Origin: a virus
Direction: 5' to 3' (one strand)
Virus record (IMG/VR): IMGVR_UViG_3300020190_004843
Location: 85,093 to 149,092 of that record
Length of the DNA stretch: 64,000 bases
In this document: piece by piece, positions 50,685 to 58,278 of the stretch
Position numbering within the stretch: position 1 is the stretch's first letter
Layout: each line of letters begins with the position of its first letter
Program-made: the position numbers and the translations under genes
The notes under the pieces: generated by a model
The model's input: only the letters and a program-made list of their open reading frames with translations
What the model was told of the DNA's origin: nothing
Databases searched by the model: none

Positions 50685-50999
50685 ATGAAAATGACCAGCA
50701 ACACTAAAATAACAATTGGTTTTACAATATTGACCTTATTATTTTTGTGGGCTTACGTTGACCTAAAACGTGAAAAGGATTTAAACGAAAACACTCGTAT
50801 TGAAGTTTTGGGTGGCGGAGATATTACTAAAGCAAATACAATTGATTCACTACAAAAGCTAATCGACTCCTTACACGCAGATTGTTTCCCTTGTCAAATC
50901 GAACTTGGAAGATATCAGGTGGCGTATGAAATTTTCATGAAAAGGAATCCTAAAGCCGCGTCTCAATACGGGACCATTATATCTGAAGAAACAGAATGA
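50685..50999 (+). CDS. Single-pass membrane protein with extracytoplasmic domain
   Basis: A 104-residue protein: a helix at about 8-25 (ITIGFTILTLLFLWAYVDL), then a charged periplasmic region of about 75 residues with C-F-P-C. The layout is like an inner-membrane spanin (Rz type), but the tail is short and not clearly coiled. It lies 17 bp behind the HNH gene and ends 6 bp before a tRNA. Confidence 0.5.
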   Translation: MKMTSNTKITIGFTILTLLFLWAYVDLKREKDLNENTRIEVLGGGDITKANTIDSLQKLIDSLHADCFPCQIELGRYQVAYEIFMKRNPKAASQYGTIISEETE

Positions 51000-51005
51000 C
51001 TTAAT

Positions 51006-51092
51006 ACCTTGGTGGCGAAATAGGTATACGCGCAAGACTTAAAATCTTGTGGACCGAAAAAGTCCGTGCGGGTTCGACCCCCGCCCAAGGTA
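51006..51092 (+). tRNA. tRNA-Leu (anticodon TAA)
   Basis: Acceptor ACCTTGG/CCAAGGT over 7 bp, loop CTTAAAA, a class II variable arm GGACC-GAAAAA-GTCC, T-arm GCGGGTTCGACCCCCGC. It reads the AT-rich codons TTA/TTG. Confidence 0.92.
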
Positions 51093-51153
51093 CTGAGTTT
51101 CCTCGAAGTCATGTCTGATCGTTAAGTACATTTATTTTGTAACACTATTTTAT

Positions 51154-51161
51154 TATATTTC
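51154..51161 (+). promoter_or_regulatory. Host-type -7 box TATATTTC, 4 nt from ATG
   Basis: One mismatch from TAnnTTTG, ending 4 nt before the ATG at 51166. A TTTG stands 14 bp upstream, closer than usual. Confidence 0.45.
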
Positions 51162-51165
51162 ACCT

Positions 51166-52857
51166 ATGATTGTAATGGGAATGTCCGCCGGACACGATAG
51201 AGGGGCTGTATTAATTAAAGATGGAAAAATCTTGATTGGTATTACTCAATCTAGATTATCAAGAATTAAAAATGATGGTGGAAAATTTAGAAATGGTGGA
51301 GAGGGTTTGCCCTTACTGTGTATTGAGTATTGTCTCAACCACTATGGTTTAAATTATAACGACGTAGACCTATACGTCTATTCCTCTACTGAATTTTTTT
51401 CTAATATGGAGGATCAATTTGAACAACATTTGGGTCAATCTATCGAAAAACTCAAATTTATACCTCATCATTTAGCTCATGCTTTTTCATCTTTTTATTC
51501 TTCAGGTTTTAAAAAAAGTGCTGTAGTTGTTGCTGATGCAATGGGTAACACTATTGAGGAAACTAATTCATTTGGTCGAAGAAAAGAAAACTGGTATCCT
51601 AATGAAAACTTGCCAATTTTGCCCGAAGGTCATACATGGGGTGAGTCTGTCAGCATTTATAATTTTACAATGGACGGATATAAAGAAGTTTTCAAAAAGT
51701 GGCAACCATTTCCACATCCTTTTAACACTGAAGGACAAGGATCACTTGGCACAATGTATGGAATGGGTACATATCAATTAGTTTATGACAAAGAAAAGAA
51801 TTGGTGGTCGGCGGGAAAACTTATGGGATTAGCATCATACGCTGATAAAAAATTTGTAGATGAGCATCAACTTTCAGTTCAGGAACTTGACAACGATATT
51901 TCAATAAAATTAATAGAATTCTATTCAGAGGTCAGATATTATAGTGATTTTTATCAAAGAGCTAACGTGGCTGGTCTGTACCAAAGGGAACAAGAACAAT
52001 CTTCTTTGATTCTCGGAAGAATGGCAAAAAAACTCACAGGATCGGATAATATTTGTCTAGCTGGAGGATCGTTTCTAAATTGCAACTCCAATGAATTGAT
52101 TATAAAATCAGAACTTTATAAGGATTGTTATTTTGTACCACCAGCAGATGACTCAGGTATTCCATTAGGTTGTGCTTGGTATGGTTATCAAAGCTTAGTA
52201 AAAATGGACAAGACAACATTTTTGAGTCCATATTTGGGGAAGACATACTCTAAGGGAGAAATAATAGCCGAGATATTAAAATTTGAAGATTGTAAATATG
52301 AATATTTTGAGGATTTTGATAAATTGACTGAAGTCGTATCCAATTATCTGTCAGAAAACAAAGTTGTTGGGTGGATGCAAGGGGGTTCTGAAATCGGTCC
52401 AAGAGCTTTGGGTAATAGGTCCATCTTAGCATCACCCCAAAAACCGTGGATGGAAAAAAATATCAATTTTCTAAAAGGTAGAGAGTGGTATAGACCTTTT
52501 GCTCCTGCGGTTCTTTATGATCATCAGTCAGACATATTTGAATCTGATGTCTTCTCACCATACATGCTTGTAACGACCACTGTAAAAGAAGAATGGAGAG
52601 ACAAAATACCTGCGGTAACGCACATTGATTACTCGTCAAGACACCAATCAGTTACACCCAAAACTAATCAAAGGTTTTATAAATTGTTACAAAAATTCTT
52701 TGATAAAACAGGTGTACCCGTTCTTTTAAATACAAGTTTTAATGGTCCTGATGAACCAATTATTGAAACTCCATCCGATGCATTGAAAACTTTCCTCGAT
52801 AGAAAATTAGATATCTTGGTGATTGGAGACTATTTGATTACAAGGAAAATTTTTTGA
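51166..52857 (+). CDS. Carbamoyltransferase (NodU/TobZ/CmcH type)
   Basis: A 563-residue protein. The Kae1-like N-terminal half has GMSAGHDRGAVLI and PHHLAHAFSSFYSSGF (about 107-122) with the metal His residues. The YrdC-like C-terminal half has IGPRALGNRSILASP (about 412-426) and WYRPFAPAVL. Enzymes of this family O-carbamoylate sugars or, in some phages, 5-hydroxymethylcytosine in DNA. No dCMP hydroxymethylase is present in the window (thyA here keeps the dUMP Asn), so the substrate may be a sugar attached by the nearby glycosyltransferases. Single-gene unit with terminator. Confidence 0.85.
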   Translation: MIVMGMSAGHDRGAVLIKDGKILIGITQSRLSRIKNDGGKFRNGGEGLPLLCIEYCLNHYGLNYNDVDLYVYSSTEFFSNMEDQFEQHLGQSIEKLKFIPHHLAHAFSSFYSSGFKKSAVVVADAMGNTIEETNSFGRRKENWYPNENLPILPEGHTWGESVSIYNFTMDGYKEVFKKWQPFPHPFNTEGQGSLGTMYGMGTYQLVYDKEKNWWSAGKLMGLASYADKKFVDEHQLSVQELDNDISIKLIEFYSEVRYYSDFYQRANVAGLYQREQEQSSLILGRMAKKLTGSDNICLAGGSFLNCNSNELIIKSELYKDCYFVPPADDSGIPLGCAWYGYQSLVKMDKTTFLSPYLGKTYSKGEIIAEILKFEDCKYEYFEDFDKLTEVVSNYLSENKVVGWMQGGSEIGPRALGNRSILASPQKPWMEKNINFLKGREWYRPFAPAVLYDHQSDIFESDVFSPYMLVTTTVKEEWRDKIPAVTHIDYSSRHQSVTPKTNQRFYKLLQKFFDKTGVPVLLNTSFNGPDEPIIETPSDALKTFLDRKLDILVIGDYLITRKIF

Positions 52858-52879
52858 AATAGTTTTTTTACAAAAAAAA

Positions 52880-52898
52880 GAGGGTGATTAACACCCTC
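52880..52898 (+). terminator. Rho-independent terminator
   Basis: GAGGGTG-ATTAA-CACCCTC hairpin between A-rich and T-containing flanks, after the carbamoyltransferase gene and converging on the gene at 52965. Confidence 0.7.
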
Positions 52899-52964
52899 CT
52901 TAAGATCAAAAATACCTCCCTTAATTTTCACCCATTTATAATCAAAGGTCGTTAACCTGTGATA

Positions 52965-53657
52965 TCAACTTGTGGCTACTGCTGGTTTCGGTGGTGTTTG
53001 ATTAATTGCATTTAATATTTGTGTTCCTTTTGAAGTTGCGCTCGAGAAAAATCCACAGATTAAACCTGAGAATTGGTCACCTAGTTTTTTTCCAAAATCA
53101 CTATTTTCCATTGTCTCAAACAAGGCATTTCTTACAAAGTCCATTGCTGTTCCCGTCACACCATATTGCCTCTGTAATTTTACAAGGATTGCTTCTAATA
53201 CAGCCTGTCCCATGTTTGCGGCGAGAGCTTTACAATCTGAGAACGATTCCAAAACCTTTTTGGGGTTCCTCACAAAGAAAAATGTTATTGCATCAGCTAT
53301 GAATCCTGAAGCACCCATTTTCTTCAAGAAAGATGAGATCATCGCTTCGAATATAGTCTCAAATCCTGAGGAAAAAGTGGTTCCGAATATTTTACCTAAA
53401 AGATTTGAAAGACTTTGTTCGTTAATCAAGTTATCATCTACTCCAAGTTTCTTGAGATAATATACTTCTTGCATAAATGGAACACCTATCTCCCATTGTC
53501 TTTCGAATGTTAAATTTTTAAAGTTTCCAAAATCGGGTGTAGATTCTAAAAGAGTTATTAATCTTGATTGAACAATTTTTGATTCAATTAATCTATTCTC
53601 TTTTTGTTTTTTTGCCTCTAAAAGAGACTTTCTAATATCTTTTTTTAAATTTTTCAT
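52965..53657 (-). CDS. Putative virion protein with leader helices
   Basis: A 230-residue protein. The first 45 residues are helical and hold RLIES (L-I-E) and LLEST (L-L-E), possible prohead-protease sites. About 85-190 is Gly/Phe/Ala-rich with amphipathic helices (FSSGFETIFEAMISSFLKK). No family recognised. Last gene of a three-gene minus operon with a late-type promoter. Confidence 0.5.
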   Translation of the reverse strand: MKNLKKDIRKSLLEAKKQKENRLIESKIVQSRLITLLESTPDFGNFKNLTFERQWEIGVPFMQEVYYLKKLGVDDNLINEQSLSNLLGKIFGTTFSSGFETIFEAMISSFLKKMGASGFIADAITFFFVRNPKKVLESFSDCKALAANMGQAVLEAILVKLQRQYGVTGTAMDFVRNALFETMENSDFGKKLGDQFSGLICGFFSSATSKGTQILNAINQTPPKPAVATS

Positions 53658-53660
53658 ATC

Positions 53661-54611
53661 TTAAAATGATGGTAATTGATCGAGTCTGTAAACTCTCCTT
53701 TCATTATCTTGTCTTATATTTCCAATCTGCTTGAACTTTTTCATACCAAGTATGTTTTTAGCGTTTTCTTCATTTCCGCTAAGCCATCTCAATTGGTCTT
53801 TACTGTTGGGACTCAGATTTCTCATGTTTTTTCTATAACATCCGTAGATAGTTTTTTTAATTTCATCTAACTCTTTTGGATCTTGTGTTTTTGCAAATTG
53901 TGCCATTTCGAAATATGAGTTAATCAGTCCTTCACAAGCAACTTTATTAAAATCAGTTTTAGCCCTTTCCAACTGATCCTTCAATCCTTGACTTAGAGTT
54001 GAGGGTGTTGGATCGGCTTGATTGGTTGTTTTTGTGGTTGTTGTTGTGGTTGCAGTTACTTGAGAAGTTGGTACTTTAGGTATGTTTCCACCTTTCCTAT
54101 AAACAAAAAAATTATCATCAGTAAACCCAGTAAACCATTTACTATATTTCAATAAACTTGTTTGTCCTGAAGTCGGGTTCTTTAGATCTTCTCTAGTGAA
54201 AGTTCCGTCTTCAATTTCTACTTCTGAGGGTACAGGTTTTGTAAACCAACCACCGTTTTCAGGCTTACCAATAATTTTCAATACGTCTAATTGGTATCTA
54301 TCCAATGGTGTTTCAGGTACAACATTCATAGCATCACATACCCAAGGATGTGATTTACCACTTTTAAGATTCTTAAGAGTTCCATCGGCGTAAAAAAGGA
54401 ACACAGTTCCATCTTTGGTGCCCTTTCCCGCTACGACATCTTTACCTGTAGCCGTTTCTTTTCTCAATGATGGGTATTTTTGGTCCTTTCCACCTGTCAA
54501 TGGAACGAACCACTTGTATTTTGCAATACATCCAGCATCAATTGCCCTTTTCAATTTATCTAAATCAGTACCTGTATTAGGTTGAGGTTGTTCAAATATG
54601 TTCTTTTTCAT
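53661..54611 (-). CDS. Putative virion protein with Thr-rich linker
   Basis: A 316-residue protein starting MKKNIFEQPQPNTGT. IFEQ at residues 5-8 is a short version of the repeated leader with an I-F-E site. The first half is mixed alpha/beta with paired Trp residues; 185-205 is a Thr-rich linker (TATTTTTTKTT). The C-terminal third is helical and basic. No family recognised. Confidence 0.5.
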   Translation of the reverse strand: MKKNIFEQPQPNTGTDLDKLKRAIDAGCIAKYKWFVPLTGGKDQKYPSLRKETATGKDVVAGKGTKDGTVFLFYADGTLKNLKSGKSHPWVCDAMNVVPETPLDRYQLDVLKIIGKPENGGWFTKPVPSEVEIEDGTFTREDLKNPTSGQTSLLKYSKWFTGFTDDNFFVYRKGGNIPKVPTSQVTATTTTTTKTTNQADPTPSTLSQGLKDQLERAKTDFNKVACEGLINSYFEMAQFAKTQDPKELDEIKKTIYGCYRKNMRNLSPNSKDQLRWLSGNEENAKNILGMKKFKQIGNIRQDNERRVYRLDQLPSF

Positions 54612-54616
54612 ATAAA

Positions 54617-55330
54617 TTAATCCGGTTGTTCTTCTGTTGATCCTCCACCACCACCTTCTAATCCCTCTTCACCCGTTGCTGTCGAGTTTCCACCTAAATA
54701 TTCATTTTTATATTGATTCCAAGCCTTAGAAGTTCTTGGACCGAATTTACCATATCCTGATCCACGATTCAACTTCCCTTCTTTGAATCCTGTAGCCCAT
54801 CCAGCTTTATTTGTATCGGCCCAATCTTGGAATTTTTTTACTCCTTCGATGTCTTTGAGTTCTGTTGGTATAGAAGGTTGTGTGCCTTTAGACTCTCCTG
54901 ATTTTTCACCTGAACCTACACTTGAAAATTTCCACTCCCAGTATCTGCCGTTAGTTCCAGGAATACTGCCGGCCTCGGCATTCATACCAAGATTTTTGGC
55001 CCAGTCTTTCAAGTCCTGAGACTCTTTTGGATCATTCGCATTGATCATATCATAAAGAGCTTGACCAATCCCTACATTATATTTTTCTTTATATGCCTTT
55101 GCTAATTTATCAAAGTTGGCTTTTGTTTTATAGTTTTGTAAGATTTTAATAACATTTGTTTCATTCGAGTTAAATTTTTTGACCTCATCGTTAATGTCTC
55201 TGATGTGGCCACTTATATCAATTTGCTCAACAATTTTAATATTCTCATTAAGGGTTTTCTTCGAATCATAATTCATTCTGAGTTTGATCAATTTCAAAGA
55301 TTCTTCGGGTGTAAGTTTTTTATGATACAT
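54617..55330 (-). CDS. Putative virion protein with peptidoglycan-binding-like segment
   Basis: A 237-residue protein. The leader MYHKKLTPEESLKLIKLRMN ends KKTLNE (L-N-E), a possible prohead-protease site. About 168-210 (KKFQDWADTNKAGW, then GYGKFGPRTSKAWNQY) resembles a PG_binding-type repeat (GxFGPxT). The end is Gly/Glu-rich. Late-type box 14 nt upstream. Probably a particle-borne wall-contact protein. Confidence 0.58.
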   Translation of the reverse strand: MYHKKLTPEESLKLIKLRMNYDSKKTLNENIKIVEQIDISGHIRDINDEVKKFNSNETNVIKILQNYKTKANFDKLAKAYKEKYNVGIGQALYDMINANDPKESQDLKDWAKNLGMNAEAGSIPGTNGRYWEWKFSSVGSGEKSGESKGTQPSIPTELKDIEGVKKFQDWADTNKAGWATGFKEGKLNRGSGYGKFGPRTSKAWNQYKNEYLGGNSTATGEEGLEGGGGGSTEEQPD

Positions 55331-55344
55331 CGTAAAATTTTTAT

Positions 55345-55352
55345 TATAAATA
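55345..55352 (-). promoter_or_regulatory. Late-type promoter box TATTTATA (minus strand)
   Basis: Exact octamer 14 nt before the ATG at 55330. Confidence 0.58.
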
Positions 55353-55354
55353 TC

Positions 55355-55648
55355 TCAAGGAACTGGATTTGCATGTCCTCTACTTGCTCCTGAGTCCCAT
55401 TTATATTTTGGATCGTTCATATATGTTTTTCCAAAATTTCGATCACTACTCCATTTATATTTAGGATCGTTCATATAACTTTTGCCGAATTTTCTACCTG
55501 ATTCCCATTTTTTCATTGGAGATGCTGATGAAGTTGATCCACCTTGATCCGACCCTCCTGTTTTAGCATCTTGCTCTATCAACTCATCGTTTTGATTCAT
55601 TGAAAATTTGTTCAGAAAGTTAATTATGATATCAATATCCAAAACCAT
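55355..55648 (-). CDS. Small protein with tandem FGKxYMNDPKYKW repeats
   Basis: A 97-residue protein. Two near-identical 17-residue units (GRKFGKSYMNDPKYKW and DRNFGKTYMNDPKYKW), followed by DSGASRGHANPVP. The corresponding DNA at about 55390-55500 is a 51-bp tandem repeat. The N-terminal 25 residues are hydrophobic-amphipathic. No family recognised; late-type box variant 4 nt upstream. Confidence 0.5.
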   Translation of the reverse strand: MVLDIDIIINFLNKFSMNQNDELIEQDAKTGGSDQGGSTSSASPMKKWESGRKFGKSYMNDPKYKWSSDRNFGKTYMNDPKYKWDSGASRGHANPVP

Positions 55649-55652
55649 GTAA

Positions 55653-55660
55653 ATAAATAT
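55653..55660 (-). promoter_or_regulatory. Late-type promoter box (TATTTATT variant, minus strand)
   Basis: One mismatch from TATTTATA, ending 4 nt before the ATG at 55648. Confidence 0.5.
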
Positions 55661-55695
55661 TTGTTGTTATGGAAAATGTTTCATATCTTCGAATT

Positions 55696-56238
55696 ATGAA
55701 AATTAAGATATTGTTTTTACTAGCCCTCGTATCATTATTTTTCGTCAGTTGTGAGAAATATGTTGCGGGAACAACTGTAACCCTGAGTGGAAAATATATG
55801 ATCAACAGGATAACAATGAAATCTGTTGATCAAAACACCACCACTGATTCAACCTACAGAATTGGTGATGTTTATATCGATACGAGTAGGAATGCTCCGG
55901 TGCCTTTCGATCGAATCCGAGTTGGGTATACATTTTTACACTTCGGGTATGATCTCATAAATTTAAGATATTTGGGTGTGAGTCAAACAGGTTCAGACCT
56001 GTGGGATTTTAGATATCAAACATCTTATTGGATTTGGGGTAACAATCAATGGCAATCAGGTTATTTACAATTCTCTTACACCGATGTTTTAAAAACAAAT
56101 GCTAGACACACCCTCACTTTTCAAATAACAGAGGACAAATTGGAAAGTTTGGAACTCACAAGTAGTGGAATTTGGCCATCATATAAATTTGGTGAGAAAA
56201 AAATAATGATTATCAATCTAACAAGAGTTGGTCCTTAA
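55696..56238 (+). CDS. Lipoprotein of unknown function
   Basis: A 180-residue protein. MKIKILFLLALVSLFFVSCE is a type II signal with lipobox FVSC followed by Glu-Lys, suggesting export to the cell surface in Bacteroidota. The body is beta-rich and aromatic (YQTSYWIWGNNQWQSGYLQF), like small lipocalin-type or adhesin lipoproteins. An in-frame ATG nine codons upstream (55669) is less likely. The end overlaps the convergent gene by 4 bp. Confidence 0.62.
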   Translation: MKIKILFLLALVSLFFVSCEKYVAGTTVTLSGKYMINRITMKSVDQNTTTDSTYRIGDVYIDTSRNAPVPFDRIRVGYTFLHFGYDLINLRYLGVSQTGSDLWDFRYQTSYWIWGNNQWQSGYLQFSYTDVLKTNARHTLTFQITEDKLESLELTSSGIWPSYKFGEKKIMIINLTRVGP

Positions 56239-56537
56239 AAAATTATCGCTTCAGGTAGTCTGTTGGGATTTACTAAAAAATACTCATTCAAGAAACTCAC
56301 AAGCTCCTCCTCTTCCAATTCCACGTAATCCGATACATCGTTTCCTAAATCTTCTTCCTCATCAAAAAAGAAATCTATTGACTCAGTTTCTAACTCAAAA
56401 CCATAGTCGGCGACCTCACTATACTCTATCACTACATTCCTAATATGCTCGTCAGTATCATCTATTGTCCTAAATGCAACCTCCAAAATGTTCGCTGAAG
56501 GCAATACCGAATAAGATACAATCTCCTTTATTTCCAT
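56235..56537 (-). CDS. Small acidic protein
   Basis: A 100-residue, highly acidic protein (start MEIKEIVSYSVLPS; IDFFFDEEEDLG and VELEEEELVSF further on). No family recognised. The start at 56537 is used because the longer upstream frame lies antisense to another gene and has no initiation signals. Could be a DNA mimic or anti-defence protein by charge alone, which is speculative. Confidence 0.5.
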   Translation of the reverse strand: MEIKEIVSYSVLPSANILEVAFRTIDDTDEHIRNVVIEYSEVADYGFELETESIDFFFDEEEDLGNDVSDYVELEEEELVSFLNEYFLVNPNRLPEAIIF

Positions 56538-56621
56538 AAACTTTTTATAAGAAATATTACAATATAATGTAAAAGTGTATTTCAAAAAAAAATTTTTACT
56601 ATTATATTTTAAAAAAAAAGT

Positions 56622-57197
56622 ATGAAGATCAATTCGATTACAGTAGATGACTTCTACACAAATCCTTGGCAAGTAAGGGACTTTGCCCTCAAACAAGAAT
56701 TTGCTGTTAGAGGAAACTATCCAGGACAGAGGACAATTTCTTTCATGAATGATAGCCTTAGAAATACAATACAGTCGATTGTTGGACCTCACGCTGGAAA
56801 AGTAACCTTTTGGGGTGAAGATCAATATACAGGATCTTATCAATACACGATTGCAACCGACCGATCTTGGATTCATGCAGATTCTACGACCGATTGGGCA
56901 GGTGTTTGTTATTTAACACCAGATGCCCCTCTGTCTTCAGGAACAGGATTATTTAGACACAAAGAAACTGGTAGAAGATCATATGATTACAAAACTGAAA
57001 AACCTGAGGAAGCACAAGAAGCTTGGGATGAGTGTCAAGACATGACAAAATGGGAAATGGTAGATCGTGTTGGAAATATATTTAACCGACTAATCCTATA
57101 CAGAGCAGATAACTTCCACGTCTCTTTAGACTATTTTGGGAAAAACATTTATGATGGAAGATTGTTTCAAGTTTTCTTTTTCAATACGGAATATTAA
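56622..57197 (+). CDS. 2OG-Fe(II) oxygenase-like protein (DUF6445-like)
   Basis: A 191-residue protein. RSWIHADSTTDWAGVCYLTP (about 81-100) contains an H-x-D on a strand followed by a W/Y-rich strand, and LILYRADNFHVSLDYFG (about 153-169) supplies the distal His, the usual facial triad layout of a double-stranded beta-helix dioxygenase. I recall the family as DUF6445. Substrate unknown. It faces the gene at 57194 convergently. Confidence 0.6.
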   Translation: MKINSITVDDFYTNPWQVRDFALKQEFAVRGNYPGQRTISFMNDSLRNTIQSIVGPHAGKVTFWGEDQYTGSYQYTIATDRSWIHADSTTDWAGVCYLTPDAPLSSGTGLFRHKETGRRSYDYKTEKPEEAQEAWDECQDMTKWEMVDRVGNIFNRLILYRADNFHVSLDYFGKNIYDGRLFQVFFFNTEY

Positions 57198-57652
57198 TCA
57201 GGGACTAATACTAAGTCAGGGTTCAGTCTTAACAAACCCTCAATAATTGACTCAAAACAATAACAATTATTTTGTGTATTGTGGAAGACTTTTCCTTGAT
57301 GTATTATCATCATTGTAGGAAGGAAAGAAATTCGCGGTATGCCCTTGACAAAATCTGTTCTGAAAATGTTTCTATTGTCGTACCCAAAATCCAACATAAT
57401 ATCCACAGCATCTTTCATTTCTATTTCATAATAGTTTAAATTAACAAATTTCAACCATATCTCGAAAGGATCCGCATCGATTCCAGTAGATTCCTTTCTT
57501 TTTTCAATTGAGTTTATTGAAATAAATGTTGTCTGTAAATTTTGTATGTCGTCAATCAGGTGTAAAAGAAAAGTTTCATTTTCACGAATAATTTTCTTAA
57601 AGTCTTTGGATGAAATAACTTGTCTTATCTTAGTGGAGGTCCCGCTATCCAT
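57194..57652 (-). CDS. Unknown protein with thioredoxin-like C-terminal half
   Basis: A 152-residue protein. GIPRISFLPTMMIIHQGKVF (about 103-122) looks like the cis-Pro strand of a thioredoxin fold (P-T-x3-x-x-G-K), but no CxxC active site is present. The N-terminal half is helical. It overlaps the oxygenase gene upstream by 28 bp, so the two are co-expressed. Confidence 0.45.
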   Translation of the reverse strand: MDSGTSTKIRQVISSKDFKKIIRENETFLLHLIDDIQNLQTTFISINSIEKRKESTGIDADPFEIWLKFVNLNYYEIEMKDAVDIMLDFGYDNRNIFRTDFVKGIPRISFLPTMMIIHQGKVFHNTQNNCYCFESIIEGLLRLNPDLVLVPD

Positions 57653-58218
57653 GTTACTAAAGATTTTCTAATTCCTGTCAAAACAGGTGTGACTCTATGT
57701 AGTACAAACGATGGAAAAATTATTACAGTGTTTTTTTCTTTAGGGCATTCTATCATTCCGTTACCTCCGTTGAGATTGAGTACTCCTCCTGTATATTCTG
57801 ATGGATCAGACAATTGAACTACAACTGAAATCTTTCTGTTTGCCATACCAGGCCCTACGTCGGTGTGCCAATCATAGTGACCACCTCCCCCATAATATGT
57901 GGTGTATTGTAAACTATCATTGTATCCTAATAGATCAAAATTCCACATCGCATCATTTCCCTCAAAAACCAAAGTGGTCAATTTATTAAAAAGCCACATC
58001 GATTCTGAATCGGGCATAATCCAACCAATCTCACTTATTCTAGTATCTGAAATCTTACCTTCTTCTGTAACACCCCCCTTTTCTTTTTTAGTTTTTTCGC
58101 CAAGTAAATTTAGGTCCAAAAGTTCTACGGGGGTAAAAACGTTTGTAAAATAATAGTAGTTACTGTAATTTATATTGGAGTTTCTATGTCTTGAGATGAA
58201 TGGGGTTGATTCATGCAT
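57625..58218 (-). CDS. 2OG-Fe(II) oxygenase, prolyl-4-hydroxylase-like
   Basis: A 197-residue protein. HYDWHTDVGPG (about 115-125) supplies the H-x-D pair, ISVVVQLSDPSEYTGGVLNL the core strands, and IIFPSFVLHRVTPV with R-K-S-L-V-T-W the distal His and 2OG-binding Arg/Lys. This matches PKHD-type hydroxylases found in marine T4-like phages. The substrate may be a protein. Coupled to the thioredoxin-like gene and adjacent to a GT17 enzyme. Confidence 0.75.
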   Translation of the reverse strand: MHESTPFISRHRNSNINYSNYYYFTNVFTPVELLDLNLLGEKTKKEKGGVTEEGKISDTRISEIGWIMPDSESMWLFNKLTTLVFEGNDAMWNFDLLGYNDSLQYTTYYGGGGHYDWHTDVGPGMANRKISVVVQLSDPSEYTGGVLNLNGGNGMIECPKEKNTVIIFPSFVLHRVTPVLTGIRKSLVTWIAGPPLR

Positions 58219-58278
58219 AATATTAATGTTTAATATCGAAAATATAATATTATTATTTTCAATAAGAAATATCTCACT

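Noticed and set aside
51166-52857. Carbamoyltransferase as a TsaD/Kae1 tRNA-modification enzyme
   Set aside because: The presence of a YrdC-like C-terminal half with the RALGNRSILA motif and total length of 563 residues fit the NodU/TobZ family and not TsaD.
56538-56876. Longer minus-strand reading for the acidic protein
   Set aside because: The extra 113 residues are Cys/Tyr/Phe-rich, lie antisense to the oxygenase-like gene and have no initiation signal; the ATG at 56537 explains the conserved acidic part.
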